A stretch of DNA of 64,000 nucleotides from Chrysopilus asiliformis (GCA_964034945.1 OZ035964.1:8511942-8575941); one strand, 5' to 3'; counted from the first letter of the stretch, positions 1 through 12,099 are shown. Made by a program: numbers and translations. Notes: generated by a model not told the origin, from the sequence alone.

Positions 1-2167
1 GTTAAAAAGTCCGTAAAAATATCTCAGAGGCATATTCGAAGTGGGGCGAAATTTAGTCAAACTAATAAAATTCAAAATGACTGAAAAAAAAATAAAAAAA
101 GATCTTTTAACCCTTTCGCAGCTGCTGGGGCACATATGTCCCAGCAAAGTATGAAAAAAATAAAATAAATCTCGCTTTTATTTCTGATAAAACAGTACCA
201 GAAAAATATTTGTTTTTCCTTTTTAGTGTATTTTTTTTAAATAAAAGTTTTTTTTCAAAAAAACATTTTTAATTTTTGTTTCATTTTCTTTGCAATGAAA
301 CAAAAATTAAAAATGTTTGAAACGTCTACAAAAAAAATCTTTGAAATTGGACCCATCCGCTTAGTTTTTATCGAAATTTCTGAAGTATATTACACTCCAG
401 TACACGGGAAAGTCTCAAGATTTCAGTACACCAAGTTGAAATTAATAAAAATCATGTGGTGGTGACTACATCCGATGGTTCTTTCGATTATTTTTTTGTT
501 TGCTCATTGAAATTTCGCTTGAAATTGCATTAAAAGGTGAATAATAAATACCTGAAAAATTTTTGGAGGAGAGAGGGTTTAAACCTTCCCTGAAATTGCA
601 CTAAAAGGTGAATAATACCTGCAAAAAATCGGTTTTTTTTTAGACCTTCCCTTCCCACTCCGTTCGCCTTCTATGCGCCCACCATAACGGCTGTCACTGT
701 GACAACATTTAGCCCCGCCGGGGCCGATTCGAAGGGATGATGGGTGCTGCCGTTGTATTTAACCGACCTGGTCGCGGAGGTTCGCTGTCCTGTCGCTAAT
801 TGTTAAGGGAGAGGTAGGGGGGAGGGGCTGCTGTCTAAAGTATCACTGACTCCATACAAAAAAAAACCAATCCAGTGCAGCGGGAGATTGAGGAAAAATC
901 CCAAAGGTGGATTTAGACTAATAATTAAAATCTAATATCCTTTTTGGAATTTTTTTTATTGAAATGACTGCTTCTGGGAACCTTTTATTTTTGATTTTGT
1001 GTTTTATATTTTAGAAATCATTTTCTTGGAAATTGAATTTCATAGTAATGTTTTCAATTTCCCCACCAAACGTTGATAACTCGCAGTATTTGCCACCAAA
1101 AAGAAATTTTATTGGTTTTACGATGATTTTTTTCAAAAAAAAAATTTTTTTTTTATTACACGGAACTGATATTTTATTGATATGAACTTTTTCGTAGAAA
1201 CAAAGCACTCAGCACAGAAAGATAAAAAAAAAAACATGCACAATGAGGTAGCAAACATAAACCACAGTCGAATTACAATTTTTAATGGATCTTTAAAGCA
1301 CCTGATATAATTTTTTTTTATTATTTATTTATCGCTTTTTTTTTGTTTAAAAATCTTCTTTGAAGAAGAATATCGTTTTTTCCTTTAGCAAGATTTTAGT
1401 AAGAGTTTTATTAAAAATGTATATACTTGTAGTGATTATTTAGCAATTGAAACGGACCAAATATCGAGCAAAATAATTAAAATAATTGAAAATAATTAAA
1501 CAGATGCATTTTTTAATAAAAAAAAGCAACCTTCTTTTTAAGTACTTAATATTTTTATGTTTGTATTTGTGAATTTTTGTCATTTTCTATCTCACTCTAT
1601 TGCTATCTCACTGTATTTTTATACCATAAAATTTTTTATACGTTTGTTATATTATTTTTATTTTTTTTTCAATTTCCGCCTTGCGCGTGAAGGTCTCGTA
1701 TTTCTCACCAGGAATTTGTTTATCCAGTCAAATTTTATGATTATTAATTTTGTTTCACTAGAAATAAACGCGAGTTTAGTAACAAAATAAATCTAAGGCG
1801 CTGCTGGAATATGCCAAAAACTACGCCTGGATGTCTCTAACCCGACTCATGTCGTTCTCACTCATTTGTTCTTAGGATGGTACAATTTGATGGTATCATT
1901 GGGTATTTTATGACACACTTAGTAGACAAGGATGTCTATTTTATGTTTGACTAACATATATGTATGCCTTGCTCCTCCGAATGATGTGATTGGGGGAAGA
2001 GTTTTATACCATTCCATAGCGTTACACCGCGTCTTGACCTGGGATTTTTCATCGCAGAGATTTTTGATTGACCAATCAGAGCTCCAGTTGACGGAGGGGA
2101 AAAATCCCAGAGAGAAATTTCTTGAAATCTTGCAATAGCAAAATTTCTTGGAATTTCACAATTCAAG
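1..2167. other. AT-rich non-coding stretch
   Basis: I see no convincing gene here. The sequence is rich in A and T runs. A GC-richer island at about 655-830 contains the 13-bp odd palindrome TGTCACTGTGACA. All open frames are short and of biased composition. The segment at 1935-2160 is open on both strands for about 70 codons but has no recognisable protein features. It ends with AGATGGCGG, treated as a separate candidate below. Confidence 0.6.
116..160 (+). repeat. Possible terminus of a TTAA-type small transposon
   Basis: TTAA is followed by CCCTTTCGCAGCTGCTGG and an internal near-palindrome (CTGGGGCACATATGTCCCAG). TTAA followed by CCC resembles the ends of piggyBac-like elements and their MITEs. 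I found no matching opposite end, so this is at most a fragment. It could equally be a simple palindromic unique sequence. Confidence 0.2.
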
Positions 2168-2326
2168 ATGGCGGAATCCAATTTCTCCCGACAAGTAATT
2201 GCAAAAATAACTAATTTTTACAAAATACGATACAAAAAGCTTTGGAAGAGAATAAATAACATTAAGAGGTTTTTCTTTTCGTCTGTTCTTCTGTTTCAGC
2301 CTTTTCAATTTCACGTATTGCATTAA
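2168..2326 (+). CDS. Candidate small ORF (52 codons), unknown
   Basis: An ATG in good context (AAGATGGCGG) opens a 52-codon frame beginning MAESNFSRQVIAK and rich in Lys, Arg and Phe. I do not recognise it. ATGGCGG starts are common at real 5-prime exons, and a CCAAT box (CCAATCAGAGC, about 2072) lies roughly 100 bp upstream, so this could be a first coding exon. The only donor-like site, AGGTTTTT near 2270, is weak, and the AT-rich second half looks less protein-like than the first. Chance remains a serious alternative. Confidence 0.2.
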   Translation: MAESNFSRQVIAKITNFYKIRYKKLWKRINNIKRFFFSSVLLFQPFQFHVLH

Positions 2327-2694
2327 TTGCGGGAGCGGCAACTATGTGTTTTCTTTTCATCGGCATTTTGAGTACTAAATTTCAAGAGATTTTCGGCCCA
2401 GGTGTCAAAAAAATCTCATTGCGGTGAGATATTTCTTCGGATGAAAAATTGTTAATCAAGACGTGGTTTATCTTCAATGCTTTGATGTTGTGTATTTTCT
2501 TCGGTCATGATGGCATACAATTAAATGGGAAATTTTTGATATCAAGTTTATTGTAGCGTTGCCATGCTAAAAATCTTATATTATTGTATAAATTCACATC
2601 AGTCCAAAATCTATGCGCAAAGAAAGCAATCAGGGGCTCTCAATCAAATTCGACACGGGTTTAAGGAGAGGTAAGGGTAGGCGATTGAGGATTT

Positions 2695-2990
2695 AAATTA
2701 TGTTGAAACAAATCGTGGTGTAATGATAACCCTTATGTTTTGGCTATAATTTTTTAAATCGCAAAAACTATGCAATTATCAGCTAGAATAGTGAGTTTTT
2801 GTATACTCATCGCTAGTTTGTTGTTTCAGTTTGCGGATAATAAGCCTAATATGGTGGAAATAGTACTCAATATCCACACACGCACACCAGTCAAAGCGAA
2901 AGCTGAGACACGCTGGATCTCCGATCAGATAAGTAAAAAAATCGTAGAATTGATCTGAATCTCTGATCGGATCATTAAAAAAAAACAGCT
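2695..2990 (+). mobile_element. Diverged partial copy of the GATCCGATCA-TIR element
   Basis: This segment shares several blocks in the same order with the element at 22532-22894: AA(A/C)GAATCGTGG, TCAATATCCACACAC, and the right-hand terminus TCTGATCGGATCATT followed by A-run and CAGCTA. The matching left terminus is absent, so this is a truncated, old copy. It has no coding capacity, as expected for a MITE-like non-autonomous element. Confidence 0.5.
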
Positions 2991-3067
2991 ATTAAATTTC
3001 ATACAAAGAAGTGGGCGAGGGGGTAACGTAGAAAAGGGGGAGGGTCCAAAAATAGATGAAAATATAA

Positions 3068-3545
3068 TTTAACGCGTTGAGCGCCATATGCCCACCGGTG
3101 AACATTTTAATTGACCACCGGTGGTCATTATTGGATGTCGATGGTGTATAGTCACACAACATGCTTCATTTCGAGACATCGTGACCACCAGTGGGAACCT
3201 TTTACATATATTTAACTTTGAGAAATATTAAGTTTGGTCCCAGGTTGTAAACCTATTTTACTTGGAATTGGTAGTTTGGTCTGCAAATGCCTACAAAATA
3301 CTGAGCAATGTTTAGGTAAGAAAACTTCATTTTAGGATTGAAAAACTAAGTTCAAATATATTATATTATCCTTTGTAGAGCATTAAAAACAAACAGTTTT
3401 TCTAAACGAAAACAAGTAAAAATTAAATCTGTAAAAAAAAGACTTGAAAAAAATATAAAAAAGCAAAAAGATACAAATTAGATTATGCCCACACTGGTGG
3501 ACACTTGGGCCCAATATGTATTATTACGTTTTGGAACTCGGTCGT
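3068..3545. repeat. Palindrome-rich segment with CACCGGTG motifs
   Basis: The segment contains the perfect 16-bp palindrome TGACCACCGGTGGTCA at 3112-3127, with related motifs at about 3090 (GCCCACCGGTG), 3180 (GACCACCAGTGGG) and 3486 (GCCCACACTGGTGGACA). The left edge follows TTTAA. The spacing suggests the two ends of a non-autonomous transposon, but I could not fix termini or a target-site duplication. Confidence 0.35.
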
Positions 3546-4236
3546 GTGACAGTTTTAACAAATTTCGATCAATATGAAATCGCATTGTGATGGTATGTCC
3601 TTTTTATTCGAAAATTTTAGCCTAAAAATTTGGGCAGTTGTCAACTTATTGAAGTCCGAAAAAATAATAGGTGACAGTCACTATCACTTATTACCTTACG
3701 CGATTCCACCCCAAGATTTTCTGCAATATTTAGCATATCTACAATAAAAAATACTCTTTATTTTATTTATTTTATTTAAAAAAAATCTTCATTGCGGCAA
3801 TGTCGGCTTTTGGTCGAAATGCCATTAAAATCGTACGAAATGCGATAACGACGTTATAAAATTGTATGTGGGTATGGCGGCAATGATGTTTAAAAACATT
3901 TCCTATAAAAAAAAATTATCTTTTCTATACATTCACAATACGGTTGTTCCTGTCCTACACTCAACAGCATATGCGCATGAACCCTCAATTTTCATGCCAG
4001 ATCTTAGCTACCTACCTGCTCTGCTGCTGCTATTTCTTCTTTTTTGTTGCCTTTAAATTTTTATTTTGTTTTTCTCTTCCACATTAGAAGCGAGAAGCCA
4101 TAAAAGCCAATAAACAGAACGAATGACGGAGCATAAAACATAAAATGTTTCACTATTCATCTCTCTACCTCTCCAGTTCTGGTACGAAATGCGTTGATGG
4201 CACATTGCATCGAACTCGTTTTTTTTTTAAACTGTC
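3546..4236. other. AT-rich stretch without recognisable gene
   Basis: Low-complexity, T-rich DNA. The open frame near 3862-4056 ends in a Leu/Phe-rich tail from CTG/CTT runs and has no family signature. Nothing else is visible. Confidence 0.5.
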
Positions 4237-4727
4237 TTGAGTAGGAAAAATACTTTCGGGACCTTTTCTATACGGGAAATATTTTTTTCGAATTTTTAGA
4301 GGCTTGTTCTGAGTAGGAAAAATATTTCCGAGACTTTTCTATCCGGGAAATATTTTTCTCGAATTTTTACTCGCTTGTTCTGAGTAGGAAAAATATTTCC
4401 AAGACCTTTTCTATCCGGGAAATATTTTTCTCGAATTTTTACTCGCTTGTTCTGAGTAGGAAAAATATTTCCGAGACTTTTCTATCCGGGAAATATTTTT
4501 CTCGAATTTTTACGGGATTGTTCTAAGTAGGAAAAATATTTCCGAGACCTTTTCTATCCGGGAAATATTTTTCTCGAATTGTTAGAGTCTTGTTCTCAGT
4601 AGGGAAAATATTCCCGAGACCTTTTCTATCCGGGAAATATTTTTCTCGAATATCTAGAGGCTTGTTCTGAGTTGGCAAAATATTTCCGAGACCTTTTCCA
4701 CCCGGGAAATATTTTTCTCGAATTTTT
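4237..4727 (+). repeat. AT-rich satellite, array 1 (about seven units)
   Basis: Head-to-tail copies of a 70-72-bp unit. The unit has a GAAAAATATTTCC box, a linker (gagaccttttctatccg), the exact reverse complement GGAAATATTTTTC, then TCGAATTTTTACTCGCTTGTTCTGAG in variable form. Reading frames through the array are by-products of the repeat. The last unit grades into the transitional block that follows. Confidence 0.9.
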
Positions 4728-5060
4728 AAAGGCGATTCCTAGATCGGAAAATCTGTCTTTCAATTTGAATGGCATTTTCTACGTTGAAAATTTTTTCTTG
4801 AATTTCTGGACGGCTTTATGACGTAATAAACTTTTGTTTGGAATTTTTGGAGGCCTTTTCCAAACGGTATAATTTTTCCCTGACTTTTTGGAGGCCTTTT
4901 ATACACGAACTATTTATTTCCATGGAATTTGGGAGTTCTTTTGAAGCCGAACATATTTTTCTCGAATTTTTAGAAGCTTTTTTCGATCAGGAAAAATATT
5001 TCCGAGATCTTTTCTATCCGGGATATTTTTTCGACTCATTTTTTCCAAAAAATTTTTAGT
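4728..5060 (+). repeat. Transitional block S, copy 1
   Basis: Degenerate satellite-like DNA with recurring GAATTTTTGGAGGCCTTTTCC and ATTTTTCCCTGACTTTTTGGAGG phrases and single AT-satellite boxes. It reappears at 14985-15260 and 15520-15852, and in diverged form before other AT arrays (about 7735-7930, 26400-26700). It looks like an old relative, or the source, of the AT satellite. Confidence 0.7.
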
Positions 5061-6404
5061 TAATTTTTGTTCACTGAAATTTTAATGTTCAGTAGTTTTT
5101 GATTCTGTCCAAAAAATCGATTTGTATCTCTGGAAAAATACCTTAATTTTTGTTGTTGTTGTAATAGGCGCCAAATTATAATCGATTTCTACAGTATTTA
5201 AAAAAAATACGGCACGTTCATAGTTTTTCATTGCTATTATTACGATCAAAACTCTAGCCGCAAAATCCGCACGTCTCAGTGAAGTGATTGGAATTTTTGG
5301 CGTATATGGAGTTTGTTAGGAACAATTTTTCAACAACGTCCGTTGAAATAAAAAAAAAAATTCATATTTACAAGTTTTTCTTTTGTTTTCCTTGCTATGA
5401 ACATGCCGTCAATTTAGGAAGCTACCAACAAAAGTGCCAATTTGTGTTGAAATTTAGTACAAAATCCGAACTTGTAAATTTGGGATAAATTCAAAAGATT
5501 TACATTCATCGGCATCATGGTTAGATTGTGTTAAATCTTCAAAGCTACGCCGCTAAATATTTTCAATTTTACGAGGTTTAACATGCAAACAAAAATTAAT
5601 AAAATAAGTAGAAGATCTCAGGAAGTAAGAAAACAAAAATTGCGAACTGCCCATTAAAGTACGTCAAACACTTTTAGAATGGGGATAGCAACCAGTCACA
5701 CAACTGTGAAAAACCGATTCATTCGGAAAAGGGCAGGTGCGGGAAGTCGAAATAAATAAAACTAACATGACGTATTTTTCTGGACAGCCACCAAACGCCG
5801 TTAGTGAAAAAAAACCTACCAAATGTTTAACAATTTTATCCTCTGTTAGTATTTTTGATCGATTTTTAGTCATTGCCCTTGCCCTGTGATTGATCGGCGG
5901 TTGATGCATTAAATACATTTTTTTCTGAATTAAATCAACATAAAAAAACCATTCAAAAATCATAAAAATTATGGCAGAAGGCGAAACAGAAAGTAATTAA
6001 CAGCAATTTTGTTGGTTTTTGTAAATCTCATTGAAATTACTTTTCTAATACAAAACAGGAAACTTGACAGTGAATTTAAAAATCGCGAGAAATTCTTTTC
6101 CTAATTTTTGTTTACGGCGTTTTTTGTGCTGGAATTTTTTTTTCCTTTTTTTATGAACTTAAAATTTATGTATCAATTTTGTTTACATACACAAAGCGAA
6201 TTTTACCCCACAAAAAGGATTTTCCTAGAGGGAAAACGATTTCCTAGTGCCCTATTTTGTATTAAAGCAAAATAAAAACATCAAAACTGAATTTATTTCA
6301 TGATTAAAAACCATAACTTCTTATTCGAATAAATTTCCCATTTCAAATTTGAAAATGCCGCCCGATTTCAACATGCAGATGTCGCTTCAGTTCTCAACTA
6401 AACG
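5061..6404. other. AT-rich stretch upstream of the candidate promoter
   Basis: No clear gene. Contains a short GTT microsatellite (about 5150-5162). A mini-frame at 5971 (ATGGCAGAAGGCGAAACAG, reading MAEGETESN) is followed by a weak donor-like GTAATT. The 99-codon open frame on the minus strand (5963-5664) has no recognisable domain. The whole stretch is copied at 15853-17196. Confidence 0.5.
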
Positions 6405-6517
6405 TCAGTCTTAGTACGAGATCGTTTGCCGCCATTTCTCTTGAAAGCCGGCTCCCGTGAAATTAATTTGTTTTGCCGGGAAAAAACTTTAAATCGCTCG
6501 TAATTTAGTGAATAATA
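6405..6517 (+). promoter_or_regulatory. Candidate transcription start and 5-prime untranslated exon
   Basis: An arthropod-type initiator TCAGTC (6405-6410, start A at 6407) is followed by a GC-richer leader and, 110 bp on, by a consensus donor GTAAGT (GT at 6518). A second initiator-like TCAGTT lies at 6387. An AGATC resembling a downstream promoter element is present, but its spacing from either initiator does not fit the usual position. Taken together this looks like a real promoter plus a non-coding first exon. Its duplicate is at 17197-17309. Confidence 0.4.
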
Positions 6518-6859
6518 GTAAGTTCAGTGATTTTCGCATCCTAAAGTGGTAAAATGTTCGATTTCCAAGCGTTGGATTTATGCGATATTTGTTTAACAAA
6601 TTTTGCCCTCGAATGTTGGGTTTTTCTCTCCAATAAAAAGTGGAAATTTTTTGCAATTTCAAGAAAAGTAAATTAATTTAAAGAATTTCGAATGTTTTTC
6701 TAAATATTTGTGCTAAAAATGTTTAATATTTTTATGAAAATTGTGAAAGTTGTCAAGTGGTAGGAAATCTGAATAAAAATGATGGTTTTTCGGTTTCTCC
6801 GTGTTCGCATTTTCTTTGAAATTCCCGTGCTATTATAGCGAATTTAAAACAGTCTCAAT

Positions 6860-6919
6860 ATGAAAAGGCATCATTGGAAGTTGGAAAATTGTTTCACTAC
6901 AAGAAAATCAACGTTTTCG
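6860..6919 (+). CDS. Candidate coding exon, 20 codons, unknown protein
   Basis: ATG opens 20 codons (MKRHHWKLENCFTTRKSTFS) that run without a stop into a full consensus donor (TTTTCG|GTAAGT, GT at 6920). An acceptor-like AAAACAG lies 7 bp before the ATG, so the upstream exon at 6407-6517 could splice to it. I do not recognise the peptide. The second copy (17652-17711) differs by one Arg-to-Lys change. No downstream partner exon can be fixed inside the duplicated unit. Confidence 0.25.
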
Positions 6920-7387
6920 GTAAGTTTTTTCTTTTTGGTATTTCCTTGATTTTATTTCCTAAAAAAACCAAAAATTTCTTCGCCACGGTTTCAATGGCGG
7001 CAAGACGACCGCAGCGACACCTTGCACGAAATTTAGGAAATAAATTTCAATTCTCCTGATGGCGCGAAACATTTGAATTCGGAAAAGTTTCGTTGATGGC
7101 AAATTGTCTGATATTCTTATACAATGTGCACAATTAGAAGGAATTGTGGGAAACATTTTAAGCGTGAGGTGATTTGAGTGTTCTTTCATTTTTTTAGCAA
7201 TTTCTTACTACCCCTCTTCTAATTTCTCTACTCTTTAAAGTTGATTCGTGATTGGAAAATGTTTTTTTTAAATTTGCAAACTATTAGAAGAATTGAAAAA
7301 AAATATACAATCTTTTTATTTTGGGCCTAAAAGGAAATTCCGTTCTAAAAGATCCTGACATTTTCTATTTTTTCTGGAAATTTCCGT
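6920..7387. other. Presumed intronic or intergenic DNA
   Basis: AT-rich, with no long frame. A locally GC-richer patch (6990-7080) has CGCCACGG and GGCGGCAAGACG but no recognisable coding content on either strand. Duplicated at 17712-18179. Confidence 0.4.
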
Positions 7388-7690
7388 AAAAAGATTTCTA
7401 TTCCTTTGAAAAATTCGCCTCCACAACCTGTCGGTCGGTGGGGGGATGGGTGGGTGGTGGGCGCACATGCTGGATGAGCGACAGGTGACCACCAGTTGTG
7501 TGGTGGAGACCTTGGTGTGTGGGTGCGTGTGTGGCTCAGCGGATGACGTCATGTACTGCGCTAGGAATTCCTTCGTTTGGAAGCAGGGCTAGAAGGGTTC
7601 GAGAAAGGGAACTTCTGAGTCTGGAATAATCTGAATTATCGCAATTCTTACACCCAATCGATTGCTTCTCTTGCAGGTATTTTTCCTAAG
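7388..7690 (+). repeat. Module R1, copy 1 (GT-rich, CRE, acceptor-like)
   Basis: A dispersed module with a constant order: AAAGATTTCTATTCCTTTG, a GGTGGGTGG-rich stretch, GGCTCAGCGGATGACGTCATG with a perfect CRE palindrome TGACGTCA (7544-7551), CTAGGAATTCCTTCG, AGGGTTCGAGAAAGGGAACTT, and CCAATCGATTGCTTCTCTTGCAG. The last element reads as a splice acceptor, although GTATTT follows immediately. Seven copies occur in the window, and each full copy leads into transitional DNA and then a satellite array. It may be a promoter-bearing unit or part of a retroposed gene; no protein is evident. Confidence 0.7.
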
Positions 7691-7927
7691 TTATTTTATG
7701 GACAAAATTCGCCTTTTTAATTTTAAAAAAGGAATTTAGAATTTGAAAAAAATTTCCGATTCTCCTTCGAGGGTTTTCTGTACGAAATATTTTTTTTCCA
7801 GGATTTTCCAAAGAGTTCTTTAGACAAGAAAATTTTTGTGTGAATTTTTAAGACAATTTTGAGGTATTTAACATTTTTCAGATTTTTTAGAGGCCTTTTC
7901 CAAATTCTCCCTGACATTTTGGAGACC

Positions 7928-10900
7928 TTTTCCATCCGGTAAATATTTTCTCGAATTTTTAGACACTTGTTCTTAATAGGAAAAATATTTTCATGGCCTT
8001 TTCTATCCGGGAAATATTTTTCTCGAATTGTTAAAGGTTTGGTCTTAGTAGGAAAAATACTTTCTAGACCTTTTCTGTCCGGGAAATATTTTTCTCGAAT
8101 TTTTAGAGGTTTGTTCTGAGTAGGAAAAATATTTCCGAGATCTTTTCTATCCGAGAAAATGTTTCTCGAATTTTTACTCGCTTGTTCTAAGTAGGAAAAA
8201 TATTTCCGAGACTTTTCTATCCGGGAAATATTTTTCTCGAATTGTTAGAGGTTTGGTCTTAGTAGGAAAAATACTTTCTAGACCTTTTCTGTCCGGGAAA
8301 TATTTTTCTCGAATTTTTAGAGGTTTGTTCTTAGTAGGAAAAATATTTCCGAGACCTTTCCGATCCGGGAAATCTTTTTCTCGAATTTGTAGTCGCTTGT
8401 TCTGAGTAGGAAAAATATTTCCGAGATCTTTTCTATCCGAGAAAATGTTTCTCGAATTTTTATTCGCTTGTTCTAAGTAGGAAAAATATTTCCGAGACTT
8501 TTCTATCCGGGAAATATTTTTTTCGAATTTTTACTCGCTTGTTCTGAGTAGGAAAAATATTTCCGAGACCTTTTCTATCCGGGAAATATTTTCTCGAATT
8601 TTTACTCGCTTGTTCTGAGTAGGAAAAATATTTCCGAGACCTTTTCTATCCGGGAAATATTTTCTCGAATTTTTAGAGACTTGTTCTTAATAGGAAAAAT
8701 ATTTTCATGGCCTTTTCTATCCGGGAAATATTTTTCTCGAATTGTTAGAGGTTTGGTCTTAGTAGGAAAAATACTTTCTAGACCTTTTCTGTCCGGGAAA
8801 TATTTTTCTCGAATTTTTAGAGGTTTGTTCTTAGTAGGAAAAATATTTCCGAGACCTTTCCGATCCGGGAAATCTTTTTCTCGAATTTTTAGTCGCTTGT
8901 TCTGAGTAGGAAAAATATTTCCGAGATCTTTTCTATCCGAGAAAATGTTTCTCGAATTTTTACTCGCTTTTTCTGAGTAGGAAAAACATTTCCAAGACCT
9001 TTTCTATCCGGGAAATATTTTCTCGAATTTTTACTCGCTTGTTCTGAAAAGGAAAAATATTTCCGAGACCTTTTCTATCTGGGAAATATTTTTCTCGAAT
9101 TTTTAGAGGCTTGTTCTGATCAGGAAAAATATTTCCGAGACCTTTTCTATCCGGGAAATATTTTCTCGAATTTTTACTCGCTTGTTCTGAGTAAGAAAAA
9201 TATTTCCGAGACCTTTTCTATCCGGGAAATATTTTCTCGAATTTTTACTCGCTTGTTCTGAGTAGGAAAAATATTTCCGAGACCTTTTCTATCCGGGAAA
9301 TATTTTTCTCGAATTTTTACTCGCTTGTTCTAAGTAGGAAAAATATTTCCGAGACTTTTCTATCCGGGAAATATTTTTTTCGAATTTTTACTCGCTTGTT
9401 CTGAGTAGGAAAAATATTTCCGAGACCTTTTATATCCGGGAAATATTTTCTCGAATTTTTACTCGCTTGTTCTGAGTAGGAAAAAATATTTCCGAGACCT
9501 TTTCTATCCGGGAAATATTTTTCTCGAATTTTTAGAGGCTTGTTCTGAGTAGGAAAAATATTTCCGAGACCTTTTCTATCCGGAAATATTTCCTCGAATT
9601 TTTACTCTCTTGTTCTGAGTAGGAAAAATAATTCCTAGACCTTTTCTATCCGGAAATATTTCCTCGAATTTTTACTCGCTTGTTCTGAGTAGGAAAAATA
9701 TTTCCGAGACCTTTTATATCCGGGAAATATTTTCTCGAATTTTTACTCGCTTGTTCTGAGTAGGAAAAATATTTCCGAGACCTTTTTTATCCGGGAAATA
9801 TTTTTCTCGAGTTTTTACTCGCTTGTTCTGAGTAGGAAAAATATTTCCGAGACCTTTTCTATCCGGGAAATATTTTCTCGAATTTTTACTTGCTTTTTCT
9901 GAGTAGGAAAAATATTTCCGTGACCTTTTCCGGGAAATATTTTTCTCGAATTTTTACGGGATTGTTCTGAGTAGGAAAAATATTTCCAATACCTTTTCTA
10001 TACGGAAAATATTTTTCTCGAATATCTAGAGGCTTGTTCTGAGCTGGCAAAATATTTCCGAGACCTTTTCTATCCGGGAAATATTTTTCTCGAATTTTTA
10101 CTCGCTTGTTCTGAGTAGGAAAAATATTTCCGAGACCTTTTATATCCGGGAAATATTTTCTCGAATTTTTACTCGCTTGTTCTGAGTAGGAAAAATATTT
10201 CCGAGACCTTTTCTATTCGGGAAATATTTTTCTCGAGTTTTTAGTCGCTTGTTCTGAGTAGGAAAAATATTTCCGAGACCTTTTCTATCCGGGAAATATT
10301 TTCTAGAATTTTTACTTGCTTTTTCTGAATAGGAAAAATATTTCCGAAACCTTTTCCGGGAAATATTTTTCTCGAATTTTTACGGGATTGTTCTGAGTAG
10401 GAAAAATATTTCCAAGACCTTTTCTATACGGGAAATATTTTTCTCGAATATCTAGAGGCTTGTTCTGAGTAGGAAAAATATTTCCAAGACCTTTTCTATA
10501 CGGGAAATATTTTTCTCGAATATCTAGAGGCTTGTTCTGAGTAGGAAAAATATTTCCAAGACCTTTTCTATCCGGGAAATATTTTCTCGAATTTTTACTC
10601 GCTTGTTCTGAGAAGGAAAAATATTTCCGAGACCTTTTCTATCCGGGAAATATTTTCTCGAATTTTTACTCGCTTGTTCTGAGTAGGAAAAATATTTCCG
10701 AGACTTTTTCTATCCGGGAAATATTTTTCTCGAATTTTTACTCGCTTGTTCTGAGTAGGAAAAATATTTCCGAGACCTTTTCTATCCGGGAAATATTTTT
10801 CTCGAATTTTTAGAGGCTTGTTCTGAGTAGGAAAAATATTTCCGATACCTTGTCTATCCGGGAAAAATTTTCTCGAATTTTTACTCGCTTGTTCTGAGTA

Positions 10901-11535
10901 GGAAAAATATTTCCGAGACCTTTTATATCCGGGAAATATTTTCTCGAATTTTTACTCGCTTGTTCTGAGTAGGAAAAATATTTCCGAGACCTTTTCTATC
11001 CGGGAAATATTTTTCTCGAATTTTTAGAGGCTTGTTCTGAGTAGGAAAAATATTTCCGAGACCTTTTCTATCCGGAAATATTTCCTCGAATTTTTACTCG
11101 CTTGTTCTGAGTAGGAAAAATATTTCCGAGACCTTTTCTATCCGGGAAATATTTTTCTCGAATTTTTAGAGGCTTGTTCTGAGTAGGAAAAATATTTCCG
11201 AGACCTTTTCTATCCGGGAAATATTTTCTCGAATTTTTACTCGCTTGTTCTGAGTAGGAAAAATATTTCCGAGACCTTTTCTATCCGGAAATATTTCCTC
11301 GAATTTTTACTCGCTTGTTCTGAGTAGGAAAAATATTTCCGAGACCTTTTATATCCGGGAAATATTTTCTCGAATTTTTACTCGCTTGTTCTGAGTAGGA
11401 AAAATATTTCCGAGACCTTTTCTATCCCGGAAATAATTTTCTCGAGTTTTTACTCGCTTGTTCTGAGTAGGAAAAATATTTCCGAGACCTCTTCCACCCC
11501 GGAAATATTTTTCTCGAATTTTAAGAATCTTTTTC
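7928..11535 (+). repeat. AT-rich satellite, array 2 (about 50 units)
   Basis: Continuous head-to-tail array of the 70-72-bp unit with sub-types (ACTCGCTTG, AGAGGCTTG, ATTCG and ACGGGATTG spacers; four or five T in the second box). Units with shared variants recur in blocks, indicating local amplification. The right end decays through degenerate copies to about 11720. Nothing else is in this interval. Confidence 0.95.
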
Positions 11536-11995
11536 TGACCGGGAAAAATATTTCCAAGCAAGAAATATTTTTTTTTTGAAATTCTTAGAGGTTCTGATCG
11601 GGAAAATTTTTCCGTGACCGTTTCTAAGCCGGATTTTTGTTTTTAATTTTTGGGGAATTAGTTGCGATTCCGATCCTTTTCTAGGCAGAAAAATTAATTC
11701 CGATGCATTTTCGACGTATAAACAACTAAAGAATAAAACAAACAATCCATTTTCTCTGATTATTTTTTATTATAGTGTCATACGCAAAAAAACAGATTCA
11801 TATTTACAGTTTTTACACTTCTTGGCAATAAAAAAATCTATTTGTGTCGAATGGAGGATAATTCACTCTCATATCGTTTGTACAAAGTTTTCCTTGGAGA
11901 AGAAATTAAAGATAAAATAAGAAACAGCTGAAACTGTCTCTTCGTCTCAGATCCTTTGAATAACCGTTGTTCGTGTCTTGACAGAGGTCTTCCCT
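11536..11995. other. Array edge and presumed 3-prime flank
   Basis: 11536-11720 holds decayed AT-satellite units. Unique DNA follows. On the minus strand an AATAAA signal (TTTATT at 11766-11771 on +) lies about 225 bp downstream of the stop of the candidate terminal exon at 11996-12099, which would suit its 3-prime end. Confidence 0.4.
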
Positions 11996-12099
11996 CTAAA
12001 AGACGATCTGGTATTTTTGATTCAGGTTAGGTTCCCGGCACAGCGCCTGTATAATTTCCGCTGGAGCACTAATGGTCAAAACTTCCGCTCCAGAAATAT
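11996..12099 (-). CDS. Candidate terminal coding exon, 33 codons, unknown protein
   Basis: On the minus strand an acceptor (AAAAGCCTTTTCAG) is followed by 2 bases and 33 open codons ending in TAG. They begin ISGAEVLTISAPAEIIQALC and end NQKYQIVF. Amino-acid use is balanced and unlike the A/T-run peptides elsewhere in the window, which makes this the most protein-like short frame here. I do not recognise the family. Upstream exons would lie at higher coordinates, but none is convincing before the duplicated segment begins, so the gene may be broken or have a long intron. Confidence 0.35.

Larger units (their letters stand above)
4630..8230 (+). repeat. Segmental duplication, copy 1 (10,792 bp from copy 2)
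   Basis: Nearly identical to 15422-19022 at a constant offset of 10,792 bp, with no indels where I compared them. I saw six single-base differences, for example GATGG/TATGG near 6782 and GGTGACC/GGTGCCC near 7487. The copies start inside one AT-satellite array and part company inside the next, so satellite sequence probably mediated the exchange. The segment contains a candidate promoter, two exon-like pieces, the GT-rich module R1 and transitional DNA. Confidence 0.9.

Noticed and set aside
5664..5963. 99-codon minus-strand frame, conserved at 16456-16755
   Set aside because: Its conservation is explained by the recent direct duplication. It has no recognisable domain or splice context.
8681..8905. 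Hydrophobic/Phe-rich peptide frames in the AT satellite
   Set aside because: They translate the 72-bp unit directly and break at unit variants.
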